DNA of 64,000 nt. It comes from Anadara kagoshimensis (taxonomy: Eukaryota > Mollusca > Bivalvia > Arcoida > Arcidae). Under the pieces are notes generated by a model. It saw only the letters and a program-made list of their open reading frames with translations. It was not told the DNA's origin and did not search any database. Made by a program: the position numbers and the translations under genes. Location of the stretch: the NCBI GenBank assembly GCA_021292105.1, contig CM037865.1:18631033-18695032 (forward strand), written 5' to 3'. This document shows, piece after piece, positions 32,572-46,687 of the stretch (positions are counted from its first letter, which is position 1; every line of letters starts with the position of its first letter).

Positions 32572-33686
32572 AAACCTGTCAAGAGTTTAACACTAGCCTA
32601 ACGAGTTTGTGCCTCTCGGATTCACAATCCAGAAGCAAAGTAAAAACTTTGGAACTGACAAGTTAGGTTAGACACGTGAACTTCCACCAGGGAAGTGAGG
32701 CCGGGTGCTCCGGAAGGGTAAGCACCTCCTGTTTAGCTAGCTACACCCGTCACGTGTGTAATCAAAATTGTGTGAAAGGAACATGGAACTATGAGACGTC
32801 AAATATATCCAAGGCAATCCTGGACACAGAGACATCAAACTTATCAACAATACTGTGATGACGGCCATAAAACTTTTTGAGGGCCTTGATAAGCCTAGGC
32901 TTGCAATATCCCTGAGTCAACAATTTATTTGCAAGCAGCCTACTTCGTTGTACAAAGTCCCCGTAGTGGGAACAAGCTCTACCATAGCGTATTAATTGGG
33001 AAACAAATACACCATAAGCAGGAGAAGCAGGTATATTACTGCATAAAAAGGAAAGTTGACAATAGAAAAATTGAAGTCATCACGTTTGTCATAAAGTTTC
33101 AAATGTAGCCTTTTTGTGCGTCATAATTCAGGTATAAGTCTAAATATGAAGCAGAACTTGAGGAATCAGTCGTGTCTTTTATTTCAAGCTCACTAGGATA
33201 GATGACATTTACATAGTCTCCAAATTTAGGATTGTTAAGAGACAGAACGTCATCTATGTATCTGTATGTTGAGTTGAATGATTTGGCGACAGTTTTCTCT
33301 CCAGATTTAACAAGGTTCTGCATAAATTCTGCTTCGTAAGAATAAAGAAACAAATCAGCAAGCAATGGTGCACAGTTGTACCATTGGTATACCGATTGTT
33401 TGCTGAAATACTATATTACCAAACACAACAAATATGTTATCTATCAAAAACTCCAACATTTTGTTGATGGTATCTTCAGTATATTTTTGTTTGGAATCCG
33501 TATGATGCTTGACAAAATAACCAGAATCCCTGTTCAGCACCAGATATTTGTATCTTGTAAGCTATATCTTTTATATCTATAGTTCTTCTGCAGTTGCGAG
33601 TCACTAAGGCTATCTGTTTCTCGAAAAACACACAGCAGTCGGCTTGGTCTCCTTTTCGTTATAATCTTAGTGTTAATTTTCGACAG
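32572..33686. mobile_element. inverted-terminus element interrupted by Penelope fragment (U2)
   Basis: AAACCTGTCAAGAGTTTAAC on the left and TAGTGTTAATTTTCGACAG on the right are imperfect inverses, like the termini at 7811-8262. U3 has the same element uninterrupted at 49923-50111 (189 bp). The extra 0.93 kb in U2 is a Penelope-like fragment. Confidence 0.5.
32622..33556 (-). pseudogene. Penelope-like element fragment, reverse transcriptase C-terminal part
   Basis: Minus-strand frames carry Penelope-type reverse transcriptase motifs: MLEFLIDNIFVVFG, FQQTIGIPM, LADLFLYSYEAEF, the catalytic YIDD in TYRYIDDVLSLNN, and LEIKDTTDSSSSASYLDL. About 33060-32860 decodes to the family's C-terminal region. 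A frameshift after IGIPM (about 33360) and later breaks disable it. The copy is 5' truncated at about 33556. Only U2 has it at this site. Related, more decayed C-terminal pieces lie at 58590-58815 and 61255-61790. Confidence 0.85.
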
Positions 33687-33689
33687 CTC

Positions 33690-34156
33690 ATTTTAACACC
33701 GACCTAACGAATTAGTGCCGGCTTAGCAACTCATTTAGGCTACATACACAGTACAGACCCGTATAAATTTTAACACTGACCTAACGAATTAGCACCGGCT
33801 CGGCAACATAAACATTAAAGACCCGTCTTAATTTTAACACTGAGCTAACGACTTTGTGCCAGCTGGGCAACTCTACAGTACAGACCCGTCTTAATTTTAA
33901 CATTGAGCTAACGACTTTGTGCCGGCTGGGCAACTCTACAGTACAGACCCGTCTTAATTTTAACATTGAGCTAACGACTTTGTGCCGGCTGGGCAACTCT
34001 ACAGTACAGACCCGTCTTAATTTTAACATTGAGCTGACGACTTTGTGCCAGCTGGACAACTCTACAGTTCAGATCCGTCTTAATTTTAACACTGAGCTAA
34101 CGACTTTGTGCCAGCTGGACAACTCTACAGTACAGACCCGTCTTACTTTTAACACT
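33690..34156 (+). repeat. 63 bp minisatellite (U2)
   Basis: About seven units of GTGCCAGCTGGGCAACTCTA, CAGTACAGACCCGTCTTAAT and TTTAACATTGAGCTAACGAC. The long frames on both strands (LTTLCRLGNS and its complement) are products of a 63 bp period. Confidence 0.88.
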
Positions 34157-34230
<74 letters not shown>

Positions 34231-34266
34231 AAGAGTGTGTGTGTGTGTGTGTGGGTGTGTGTGTGT
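34157..34266. repeat. compound (GA)n(GT)n microsatellite (U2)
   Basis: Interrupted GA tract followed by GT, at the same offset from EEP as in U1 and U3. Confidence 0.95.
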
Positions 34267-34645
34267 ACACTAAAGTTTACATATTCATCAAAAACCGCTG
34301 TCTTAGCGCTTCTATCCTTAATTGACGTCACGTAACGTTACCTAGCACCAATGTGACAAACAGTCCAAGTATGGCCGATTGATAAGGTATTAGTATTTTG
34401 ATATCGCTATTTCAACAAGATTCAATGATGTCATTGATTTCTATTACCAATTCATTTAGTGACATCCCCTATTTTTTACATCTATTATTAAATTAGGACT
34501 ATCACATAAGACTGTCACACCTAAATTATATCACCCACGACCACGCTTTACATTACACGACCAAAATAAACATAAAATATAACCATTTAATTCTCTATCT
34601 CTGAGCACTTTTAATGGTTTTGTGTCTTTTGATATATTTTCAGCA

Positions 34646-35445
34646 ATGGACAAGAAAACTAAACAACCTTTACCGAAGGCAGAAAAAGAACCAAAGATCA
34701 CCGCGGCAGCGTGTGCTTATTTCAAACTGCTGATTATGAACGTTGCGGGGCCGAGCGATGGAAAAGGGTCGGCTGATCGGCGTAAGCAGACGATCCATGA
34801 TGTCATTGAAATTGAACATCCAAATCTTATACTATTTCAAAAATTCAGATGGAAAAGCGTTTCGGGGAGAACATGGTCAAAATTTCCTATCAATGATAGA
34901 TACCAGCTGAGCGGAAACACGGAAGCTAGCCTTTTATATGACTCAAATGAATTTCTGATAAGAGAGTTACCAGCAAAAACATTGCAAAGTGTTCTGGATG
35001 AAATGAAAAGAAAAGATGGCGAAGTCCCAACAGATTTCACACCTCTTCCAAGAATGTGTGCACGGATTGTTGAGTCAAAAGGTGTTCCTATTAAAACATT
35101 TATTTGCGTGTCGTGGCATGGAAGATATTCAAAACATAGTGTTTCAGAACTTATTCAAGAATTTAAAAATACAATTAAATTCTTCAAAGCTGTTTTATCT
35201 TTATAATTATAGGGGGAGACTTTAACATCAATATCAAGAAAATCAAATAATTTGTCATTTCTCCCTTTCAGATATATGAATATTCTCCAGCAAAAAGGCG
35301 ATCTGGAATTATAATAGACTTTTATATCACGACTACCAATCAAGTTTTGAAAGATGTCCAAGTTTTGGATATTTCAAAAATATCAGAAGCCAAGAATCCG
35401 CTGAAAGTACTTGATCACGATCCGGTTAAGGCTTTGTTATATTAA
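34646..35445 (+). pseudogene. EEP-fold protein, U2 copy, disabled
   Basis: The first 186 codons match the intact copies, keeping Asn32, Glu66 and His158 motifs. About 24 bp are then deleted after GTTTTATCT, bringing in a stop (35204-35206), and downstream ATCAAATAATTTG creates another stop. The GDFN region is damaged (GGGGAGACTTTAAC); the DHDP end is still recognisable to 35445. The frame upstream of the chosen ATG uses GTG, not ATG. Probably non-functional; a truncated protein would lack the second half of the active site. Confidence 0.8.
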
Positions 35446-35810
35446 AATGTTTAGGTTTCATGATATTTTGCTATAGGCAAACAACATTGAACAGTCCACT
35501 TGACATGTATCTCTGCTTCTTCATTATTTATTCGATAATCAATTTTTGGCATACTTTCGGCAACTTTTTCAGACTGTAAACAGTTGTTTACGAACCTTAA
35601 AGGACCGAGTGATGGAAAAGGGACGACTGATCGGCGTAAGCAGATGTTCCATGGTGTCCTTGATATTCAAAATCCAAATCTGTAAAATAAAAAGTGTTAT
35701 TGAACTAATATTGAGGAGTATTGTCCCCGTTTACTCGAAATTTACACTCCAAGCTCGCACATATCTCACGAATACCAATTTAGTTTTGAAAGATGTTCAG
35801 ATTTCATGAT
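35446..35810 (+). pseudogene. decayed EEP relic (U2)
   Basis: Equivalent of 24276-24640: the same internally deleted EEP copy, with GACCGAGTGATGGAAAAGGG and GATCGGCGTAAGCAGA. Confidence 0.7.
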
Positions 35811-36324
35811 ATTTTGCTATAGGCAAACAACATTGAACTGTCCACTTGACCTTTCATAAGATATATCCTTTATCCTATACATGGGTAGTGATATGATTTG
35901 CAGTGATATAATACACAGTGCACGACCTTGGAGGATAAAACCGGCATTTCCCCAACTGTCTTTAACCCTGGATTATAGACTCTACGTACGAATAGGATTT
36001 TAAAAAAGAGTAGACGAAGTAAACGTTTGCCCTATAAATCAATGTACTGGTTCATGATGACTATTTTGATTAAAGGTCAAGCGGACAGGTCAATGCAATA
36101 TGCCTATATTATTAGTATTATTTCTACTTCATCAGGTAAAAATATTAGTTACACTCATATCTAAAAAATCAATTTTAAAACATATTGGAAACTTATTTAG
36201 GTTAGGAGTCATTAATCAAATCAATCATTGGCGTTTTTTTTACTGACTACCGGTATTTGATACGGGTATATATTACTTGTATAATTATCATTTATGTATT
36301 GAATGTGTCCTTTTAGTTCAACAT

Positions 36325-36444
36325 ACATTCAAACCTGTCTATAAAGGCCACCTGAGGGAACTAGTAAAATTGGCCTTTATGGACAGGTGGCCCTTTTATA
36401 GAACTGTATCTATTGTTGCTTTCCGGTGCATATGCCCCCCCCCC

Positions 36445-36526
<82 letters not shown>
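36325..36526. repeat. TATAAAGGCC repeat and (CT)n(TA)n(GT)n microsatellite (U2)
   Basis: A C-run precedes the CT array and the TA tract is much shorter than in U1 or U3. Confidence 0.85.
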
Positions 36527-37154
36527 GAGCCTTGTTAACTTATGTGATAATAAGAACTCTGATTATACCAATCATCACACAAATTTAACATGATATGCGT
36601 CAATCAATTACAGGAACATTCTGATTTATTAAACGTTTATGTATTCGTCTTTAGCAATATATGTATATTACCAAGTCCATTATAATTTTGACATTATTAA
36701 TAGTTATACTAGTATTTTCATCGAATTAATTTTTATTTAGCTATTATCTGTGATACATGTATATAATTTTATCGAATGGTTACTTGTTTACTGTTAAGTT
36801 TTCTTTGTGTGTTAACTTGACATTTTTGATACACCTATAATGATTAGGAAAACAATTCAATCAAGTACGCATATACATGTTTCATAATCGTTAAAAAACT
36901 TGAATGCAATTCACATGTTATTTTATATTTTAAATACGAGATAATGATGTTTAAAACATATTAAAACATAATAATAGATAAAAACAAAATTGCAATACAC
37001 ATTATAATTTTAATTCTCATTACTTTTGGATTTTTTACTTTGTCAAAATTATTTTTTTCTTTTTTAATTATTTAGTCTTAATTTTTAATATTTTTTATTA
37101 ATTTTATTCAATTATTTTCTGATATTTGTTGATTGTTATAAATCGATGACTCAA
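36527..37154. other. AT-rich spacer (U2)
   Basis: Equivalent of 25383-26014. No gene recognised. Confidence 0.4.
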
Positions 37155-37482
37155 CTATTTGTTTCGTTTCAAGCATTTTTCTTGGTCAGATCTTTTCTGG
37201 TGCATGAAAGGATTGGCTTCCATGGAAGATACATAACCATTTGACATCCTACGACATAGTGATGCTAATGTGTTACTTTCTATGGCTATTTTATCATATA
37301 GTTTTTTTGAAACATCGTATAAATAGAATTATAAGGAATAGAAATAATTTTCTTTTTGTTTTAGGAGTATGAAAGAATTTTACATTTTGCATAGTGATTT
37401 CTCTACGCCATAGTATGGAAGTCTATATGCCTTATTGTTAACTATTGTATTTTACATTGTTTTCAGTGATATATCTCTTCAT
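37155..37482 (-). pseudogene. broken small protein gene, minus strand (U2)
   Basis: Copy of 26015-26342. One extra base in the first part (TTTTACATTG for TTTTCATTG), an in-frame TAA near the start of the second part, and one fewer A in the MFQKK tract leave it more broken. The LASLCRRMSNG block is still readable. Confidence 0.35.
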
Positions 37483-38509
37483 GTTCTAAAATTGTTTATT
37501 TCTTTTTGTATTTATTTGTTTATTTATTTATCGATTTATTTATTGATTTATTCATGAAACTGAAAAATAAATACGTTTATTACATTTTTAAATCATAATA
37601 AAACCAATTATTTATCACATTGTTATTATGTTTTCATTTATTCTGTTACACCAGCCTTTACTACTATAGCACAACAAGATTACATGTACCCCATTCCATA
37701 CTTTGTAATAATGTCAAATCAACGTTGTATTTCAATGGCATACCTACTTAAAACAATCACTAACGAAACTACAGCACTACACCATTTGGTACAAACTACC
37801 GGCATCTTTTCTAAAACATTATTCAGTTTTAATACCTAGTTTTTTTTCATTTTGGACTCGGTAACACACCACAGAAAGGGAATGGATGGTGTCTGGAACA
37901 TACATTCAAACCTGTCTAAGGTCACCTCTGTATATATGGTACACCTGCTTTTAAAGTCCAATTAACTTTTATCCAAATTGCTCTTAATTCATGTTATTTG
38001 AACTTGTGTGTAAGGGCCACCTATCCATAAAGGCCAATTTACTGTTCCCTTTAGTGGACTTTATACATTTTATAAAGATGATTCACTATACTAACGAATG
38101 TTTTAAATATAACAAAGTCACATTGTACATACTCTAGTCAAGATTGTTTTACTGATATTGAGATAGAGAAAACCACCAACCTTCGGTTATATAGAACAGA
38201 CACACTTTCTCAGACTCCAATCTGTAGAATTTCATTCGAACCTAGACAATAAAAAGCACTGGTCAATACAGAACTGTTAACGGTTAGATTTTAGTCAACA
38301 GTTATACATGACAAGGTAGATACATGATGCACCTCGAATTATACTTGATCAACAACATATCAATATCATTAACATTAGGGTTTTATTGCGTGCGTAAAGT
38401 GACATGTATTTCGCAATTTAAAAATTAAAAAGGAACACTTTCAATTTATGTGTACATTTTTCTAGTTTCGTTGAAGATAAAACCCTTTCTAATTACCCTT
38501 TTCGATGAC

Positions 38510-38510
<1 letters not shown>
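37483..38510. other. spacer with GGTCACCTCTGTATATATGG-type repeat (U2)
   Basis: Equivalent of 26343-27370; the repeat lies at about 37905-38085. No gene recognised. Confidence 0.4.
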
Positions 38511-38556
<46 letters not shown>

Positions 38557-38662
38557 ACGCGCTAATATATAGCGTTAACGCGCGAAATTTAAACACCGCG
38601 AATGTACTTCCTGGTCTCTTTCGCCGCCAAAATTCGGCACCGCAAATATTAAGCGCTATACA

Positions 38663-38705
<43 letters not shown>

Positions 38706-38726
38706 ATATATTATATATAATATATA
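38511..38726. repeat. TA microsatellites with CGCG-rich insert (U2)
   Basis: Equivalent of 27371-27590, but the right TA tract is split by the insertion that starts at 38727. Confidence 0.65.
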
Positions 38727-40150
<1,424 letters not shown>

Positions 40151-40379
40151 TATTGATCAAGTACTTAAGTATTTTAACAGAGTATTTATTATTTAACGAG
40201 TATCAAGTCATTCTTTAATAACTTATTGAATATCAAATATAGCTAGGGATCCAAACGCATGCTTTTCATCTAAGATTAAAAACCATTATGTAATTTGGTA
40301 CTTGTATTTAAAAGGTAAAACAGGCAAGGAAATACATCTGATGATCAGGTTAAATTCTGAGCAGGGGAATTCAAACGCG

Positions 40380-40830
40380 GTATGACGTCTCTAGAAGATG
40401 AAGCAAATGTCTGGGTGGTACCGACGAAGAAATGTGTAAGTAGAAGTTCGGTACTCTGATAGGCGAATCTAGGTGAATAAATAGCACAGGCATTAGGCAA
40501 TTCGCATTTGAGCGTTTTTACATTCTTACTTGATCGTTAAGGTATGCGAAAGCTTTGGGCCTGAAATATCCTAGCAATTACCAACTGGCAATGAGAGTAT
40601 CAGTAGGCAGCGCCTTGTTGAAGCGTTTTAGGTCTAAAGATGATTTTCTTTTACGTCAGGTGACTGTAGATGAGACTTGGGTTCATTATGATGATAATAA
40701 AGCCCAAAGGCGTCAGTGGGTAGGGCCTTGGTCCACGAGGCCAAATGCGTTCAAGACGCAACCATATGCTGGCAAGGTGATGGCCCAGTATTTTAGTAAG
40801 CAAAAAGTTTATTCCGGGTATAAAACGTAA
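40380..40830 (+). pseudogene. mariner-type transposase relic
   Basis: A 91-codon frame (from 40555) contains LLKRFRSKDDFLLRQVTVDE then TWVHYDDNKAQRRQWV, the region around the first catalytic aspartate of mariner transposases (VDETWVHY), and GPWSTRPNAFKTQP. Upstream, GACGTCTCTAGAAGATGAAG may decode part of the N-terminal half in other frames. The second and third catalytic residues are missing. It lies in 1.4 kb present in U2 but absent in U1. Confidence 0.8.
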
Positions 40831-41079
40831 CATTACTTGACTTCACCACGTAAGGTTTAATTTCATTGGTATATATTAGCAATTTGTACTTCATCATAAA
40901 CATATCAGAACATGAAATATATAGTTGTTTCATTCCCTATGCAATAATCGAGATTATCTGTCCGATACAGTATGAGCCTAGTTTTGAACTAAGTTGTATC
41001 AAGGGAGATAATGTTAGGGAGATGGGGACTGGGTTTATTTGGACCATCGATTTAATTGTAACCGATAATTATCCCTCCG
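40831..41079. other. spacer after mariner relic
   Basis: No feature recognised. Confidence 0.3.
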
Positions 41080-42160
41080 CCACCAGTGGTGAGGGGGGGA
41101 TATAGCGATACCGCTTTGTGCGTGTGTGTGTGTGGATCCGTCCTAAATGGTGTCCGTGCATCCGTACTTTCTATTGAACTGAAACTTGGTCAGTTGATTT
41201 GTAATGGTAGTGAGTGGTGTGGGATTGGTCGACAGGGTAATCGTACATCCAATTATGCATCTAAGATGCCCATCATTACTAATAATATACTTTTTCACTT
41301 AATTCATGGTTTCCATGTATTTAAAAGAAAACCATACATTCAATTGGGCTGAAACTTGGTTAGTTGATTCATAGTTTTTCGTGCATTTGTAAGAAAACTG
41401 TAGATCTGATTGAGCTGAAAATTGGTCAGTTGATGTTACGATGGTGAGTGATGTGGGATTCCTGGAAAGGAAAATCATACTTTCGATTGGGCTGAAATTT
41501 GGTCAGTTGATTTGTTATGGTGGTGAGTTGTGTGGGATTGGTTACAAGCGTAATCCAAGATGGTTGCCGTTACTAAAAATAGACTTTTTCACCTGAATCA
41601 TTGTCTCTGTGCATTTACAAGAAAACCGTACATCCGATTTAGCTGAAACTTGGTCAATGGATTTATTGTGGTGGTGAGTGGTATGGAATTGCTTTACAAC
41701 CTGATAGCATATCCAAGATGGCCACTGTTACTTTAAATAGCAAAAACCTATAAATGCACATTATGGCCTTATTTATGTACCAATTTTGTTGATTTTGTGT
41801 GTGTTCGTGAATAATTTTGTTTCCATGCATTTAAAAGAAAACCAGTCATCCAATTGAGCTTAAACTTTGTCAGTTGGTTTATTGTAGTGGTGTGTAGTAT
41901 GGGACAGCTTGACAGCCTTATAGCATATCCAAGATGGCTTCCATTACTATAAATAGCAAAATCCAATAAAAGCACATTACAGCCTTGTTAATGATTTTGT
42001 TGAAATTTTAAATATAAATTATAGAACTCAAGTTATTAAAATAATATCAGGTTTTTCTGTAATGTTTTAGTTTACCTAATATAGTGTATCTAAAATGGCC
42101 ACTGTTACTATAAATAGCAAAAACCTATAAATGGCCATTACAGCCTTGTTAATGTACTGA
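41080..42160 (+). repeat. GTCAGTTGATT-type tandem repeat (U2)
   Basis: About six imperfect units carry CCGTACATCCGATT-like, GAGCTGAAACTTGGTCAGTT and ATCCAAGATGG blocks, with unit size around 150-180 bp. U1 kept only the last units. Confidence 0.65.
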
Positions 42161-43033
42161 TTTTTGTTGAAATTTTAAATATAGAAAAAAACCAACTCGG
42201 GGTATTAAACATATTTAACAGGTTTTTCTGAAAAAATTATACTTTCACTTTTTATTGTGTTCACTGATGTTTACCACTGCGGGGGACATGGGGGATAGTG
42301 TTCTCTAAACATAAACTTGGTCGGTGGAAAAGATAACACTATGTCGTATATCATTTATATTACATACTATATATATAACTAGTTATAAAACTTAGCAGTT
42401 TCTGTACAGTTGAATCAAGATAAGGTCTCGATCTAAGGTATGTAAATATATTATATATTGGGTTGATAGATATTTTAATTATACACCGTGAATCACATTA
42501 ACATTGTATCACGAATTCTATTTATTGATATCACTGATTTGAGTAAAGCACTGAATAAATAGTTAAATGGTACGTCATTTAACAATTAAACTGTTTTGAA
42601 ATGGCGTTCATAGTTGATATGAATACCAAAACTTTGTACGACAAACTGAATGAGTGGTAACGCATTATGAATGGTTGGTCGTGCAAAATGTAAGTATTTA
42701 TATTGGCTATGATGGCCATTTTAAAACATATCAATTGTTATATTTTCATTACATTGTTTTAATTGCTAAATTAATTTTTGAGGGTTTATTTGCGTTCAAT
42801 TTTGTAATTATATTTTCGAGCGTTTCGACTAAAATATAGTCCACAAAAACAAAATTTTGTTCTTTAACATGTGATATAACATATGATAATCTTATTAATA
42901 TATATTATTTACAAAGAAATTATGAAAACAAATAAGAATTACAAATAAATAATTTAGACATTTTTACAACAATATACATTTATTGTCTACTGAGTTTGTG
43001 ATATCCTAGGGGAAACATCCACAAATTCTATTA

Positions 43034-43066
43034 AGTGATATCACGAATTATATTTAGTGATATCGC
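43034..43066. promoter_or_regulatory. paired GTGATATCRC palindromes, 22 bp apart
   Basis: AGTGATATCAC at 43034 and AGTGATATCGC at 43056, before the SD start at 43237. Confidence 0.5.
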
Positions 43067-43236
43067 TAAATATGTAACAAAATACTGAATAAATGATAAA
43101 AATGGTACGTCAAAAATATTTATACTGTCATTATATGAATAAAAAAGAAATAACAAAATAAACATTTAATTCTGCAACTTTGTTTTGTAACAGTTCGATG
43201 AATAAACAATTTTATTCTGACATAATTTCAGCATTA

Positions 43237-43428
43237 ATGGTCACAAAAACTAAGAAAAAGAAGAAACAAAAGAACAAAATGGCACAAAAATACAGCTCAT
43301 CCTCAATATCTCCATCTTCTTCAGGGGACGACTGCACAGATTCTGATAGCTCCACAGATTTTGACAGCCCCATAGACTATTACTGCTCGATTTTGCAGGC
43401 TGGTATGTTTAAGTACAAACCATGTTAA
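43237..43428 (+). CDS. SD-repeat protein copy 7 (type 1)
   Basis: Intact 63-residue frame and the clearest type 1 member. Lysine cluster, AQKYSSSSISPSSSGDDC linker, only two Asp/Ser units, then DSPIDYYCSILQAGMFKYKPC and stop. The end differs from type 2 (LQSGMYQYKPCKTSDLLNC) mainly because type 1 stops right after KPC. Each SD pair in the array has a type 1 member first and a type 2 member second. Confidence 0.5.
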   Translation: MVTKTKKKKKQKNKMAQKYSSSSISPSSSGDDCTDSDSSTDFDSPIDYYCSILQAGMFKYKPC

Positions 43429-43484
43429 ATTTATTGTCTACTGAGTTTGTGATATCCTAGGAGAAACATCAACAAATTATATTT

Positions 43485-43517
43485 AGTGATATCGCCAATT
43501 CTATTTAGTGATATCAC
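43485..43517. promoter_or_regulatory. paired GTGATATCRC palindromes, 22 bp apart
   Basis: AGTGATATCGC at 43485 and AGTGATATCAC at 43507, before the SD start at 43701. Confidence 0.5.
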
Positions 43518-43700
43518 TAAATATATAACAAAATACAGAATAAATAATAAAAACGGTACGCCAAAAATATTTATACGGTCATTATATGATTAAAAAAGAA
43601 AACGCTTCAATAAACAAACAAAATAAACATTTGATTCTGCAACTTTGTTTTGTAATAGTTCGATGAATAAACAATTAATTTTGACATAATTTCAGCATTA

Positions 43701-44164
43701 ATGGTTAGAAAAACTAAGAAAAAGAAGAAACAAAAAAAAAAATGGCACGAAAATACAGCTCACCCTCAATATCTCCATCTTCTTCAGGGGACGACTGCAC
43801 AGATTCTGACAGCTCCACAGATTCTAACAGCTCCACAGATTCTGACAGCTCCAAAGATTCTGACAGCTCCACAGATTCTGAGAGCTCCACAGATTCTAAC
43901 AGCTCCACAGATTCTGACAGCTCCACAGATTCTAACAGCTCCACAGATTCTGAAAGCTCCACAGATTCTGACAGCTCCACAGATTCTAACAGCTCCACAG
44001 ATTATGACAGCTCCACAGATTATGACAGCTCCACAGATTCTGACAGCTCCACAGATTCTAACAGCTCCACAGATTATGACAGCTCGAATTTGCAGTCTGG
44101 TATGTATCAGTACAAACCATGTAAAACTTCCGACCTGCTAAATTGTACTATCTTTCATGTCTAG
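43701..44164 (+). CDS. SD-repeat protein copy 8 (type 2), frame break near start
   Basis: Closely related to copy 6, but an 11-A run (43732-43742) is one base short, so translation from 43701 leaves the SD frame and continues as a TAPQIL repeat. An internal ATG at 43742 (MARKYSSPS) restores 140 residues: the Ser/Pro linker, about 16 Asp/Ser/Thr units and the type 2 end. The product would lack the lysine cluster. The homopolymer could also be a sequencing error; reads would settle it. Confidence 0.45.
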
Positions 44165-44469
44165 ATTCACAGAAAAATTAAAGCTGGTAGTTTCATGAAT
44201 GAATCTGTTCGGTTGCCTTTCCAGCACAGTTTCCTGATACAAAATATCAGCTGGCAATTGGCGCATCGAAAACATTTAACCTTGTGTTACATAATAACCT
44301 TAAACATATCCAACATTAATTTGTTTAGATCACAGCATTCGTAAAACATGCCGCTATGTAATTATGCAAAGAATATGGAAAGATACAACTATTTATGATT
44401 GATTAGTTAAAGGGACGATGGAGTACATATACCTGATTATTTCCAGAATTTTCTATTTTTTCTATATTC

Positions 44470-44471
44470 CA

Positions 44472-44530
<59 letters not shown>
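44470..44530. repeat. (TAAA)n microsatellite (U3)
   Basis: TAAA array between GGACGATGGAGTAC direct repeats; about 15 units. Confidence 0.9.
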
Positions 44531-44824
44531 AATGGACGATGGAGTACCTGATTATTTTCAGAATTTCCTATATCTTTAATATTCCATTATATAGCGGGAT
44601 TTTAAAAACAAAAAATTTCTACTTTCATCGCAGTAGCTATAGCATTTTTTAAGTCCTTAAATGCCTGTAAACAGGTAAACTTCAGGTGTCATAATCCTAA
44701 TTCTTTTTTTGTAATTCATGTTTTTATTGTCCCAGACATTAAATAGGGATGGTCAAGTGCCAGGGTTGGGGCCACTGGGTTCACTTGCCGGGTAACAAAA
44801 GGACAAGTTTACAAATACAACACA

Positions 44825-44858
<34 letters not shown>

Positions 44859-44993
44859 ACACCATCAAGCACCTAAGTAAATGACAAATATATATTTTTG
44901 TTTCAAATATTTCCAACATTTTATCTTTTATATTTCCTTTGGTATTGTACTTGTATATTCTTTTCAGTTTTGTATGGGTTTTTGTTTATATGC

Positions 44994-45032
44994 AAGTGTG
45001 TGTGTGGTGTGTGTGTGTGTGTGTGTGTGTGT
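44994..45032. repeat. (GT)n microsatellite in the LINE 3' UTR
   Basis: GT array; a TA array lies at 44827-44856. Confidence 0.9.
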
Positions 45033-45172
45033 CAACCCCTATGAGATTCAGATACAAACAGTATATATAATTCAGGTACAAACAGTATATATTATACATT
45101 TTCATGATAAAAGTATAGTTCTAAGCATCAGGAAACATTTTATACACTATAAATGTTGGTGATTTATTTCTA

Positions 45173-46168
45173 CTACCCCTTCTGCAGTACTAACACCACA
45201 GTCACATCAGATGAAGAAGGTATATCATTCGTCAAAGATATTGATCCATGGGTCCCAAAATTCCAGAAATTTGGCATAAAGATTATTTTTATTGCAATGA
45301 TTTTTTCTATATTAATCTGATATTTAAGACTCATTTTCCATGTACTTAAATTTGGCAGTTTTTTATCAATTCTACACTTATATATGTAAAGTCTGGTAGT
45401 TAAAAATAGAAAATTTTGAGGTTTATATTTCTGTTTTTGGTCTATAAGTCCAAAGATAGCACTTTCCCTATAGATATTGATGTAGCGATTTATTTTTTTA
45501 TATATAAAATCCTCTACTTCCATCCAAAAGTTATTAACTATCTCACAATACCAAAACAGATGTTCTATTTTTTCAGCTGTATTGTTACAGAATGTACAGA
45601 GATTATTATCCCTTAGTTTAATTTTGAATAAAAAATCATTTGTAGAAATTATTCGTTGGTTTATCCTGTATTGAAACCATTGTAATTTGGTATTTTTACA
45701 AGTTTTAAAGGGGATATTATATAGTGATTTCCAGTCAATATCAAGGTCTAGAATGGATTTCCATTTTTCTTGACTTTTGACAATTGTGTTGTTATTATTA
45801 AATACATTGTAAAAGTCCTTACTTCCTTTTTTACTTTTAAAAACTATTCTGAAAAAATATGGCATATCAATTTGTAATAAATTAACTGGTTGGTTTTGTA
45901 TATTTAAACTTTTAATATATGATTCAATGGTGGACTTTATACCATTATATTCAACAAAGTTTGACCTGACAGCAGCATATCTTCTATTAAATTCTCTATA
46001 TGAAATTATATTTCCATCTTCATTAAGTAAATCTTTTATGAAATATATGCCACAGTCAGACCAAGACTTGTAGAATACTGGACTTTTATTTATACAGATA
46101 TCTTTATTGTACCAGATACTTACATCTTTAACATCATTTATATTTTCAGGTTTTTGTCTCATAGACAA
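45173..46168 (-). pseudogene. LINE ORF2 C-terminal segment with zinc knuckle
   Basis: A 331-codon frame holds a C-x2-C-x8-H-x4-C knuckle (CTFCNNTAEKIEHLFWYC) downstream of LQWFQYRINQRI and LFKIKLRDNNLC, the RVT zinc-finger layout of many L1/Tx1-clade LINEs. It is separated from the preceding frame by a break near 46175. Confidence 0.75.
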
Positions 46169-46180
46169 GAAATTCCAGGC

Positions 46181-46687
46181 TTAAAAAACATTATTCCAAA
46201 AACAATTATTAGGATTATTTTGTTTTATTTTATTAAAATAATCATTTCCATACTTTAAGAAATTATCAATTTTAGAATATGAAATCTCAAATAATTTTCT
46301 GTATTTGGATTCAATTTGAAGTAGTCTTCTAATCCATGCTATTTTGAGTGATGCTATAAAATGTTTGATGTCTATCATTTTTAAGCCTCCTTTTTCATAG
46401 CTCTGTGACATTAACTCTCTTTTTATGCGATCATTTTTATGTTGCCAAATAAAGTTAAAAAACATTTTGTTCAGTTTTGTTATTATTTCCAGTGGTGGAT
46501 TTGGAATAGCAATAAATAAATGGTTTAGTTTGGAAATTATCAGTGTTTTCAAAATGGTTATTCTACCTAAAGGAGTTAAAATTCTTTTTGACCACTGTTT
46601 TAAGCTTTTTTCTATTTCTTGTATTTTATTATCATAATTTATTTTTATCATTCTGTCCAAATCAACAGAAAAATTTATTCCAAGCAA
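46181..46687 (-). pseudogene. LINE ORF2 post-RT segment
   Basis: A 168-codon frame with LGINFSVDLDRM, LKQWSKRILTPLGRITILKT, MFFNFIWQHK and EKGGLKMIDI, the thumb and connecting region after the reverse transcriptase of L1-like LINEs. Confidence 0.75.

Noticed and set aside
33781..34273. 139- and 156-codon frames with LTTLCRLGNSTVQTR repeats, and their minus-strand partners (also 50206-50749)
   Set aside because: Produced by a 63 bp minisatellite whose length is a multiple of three. Open on both strands and no start context.
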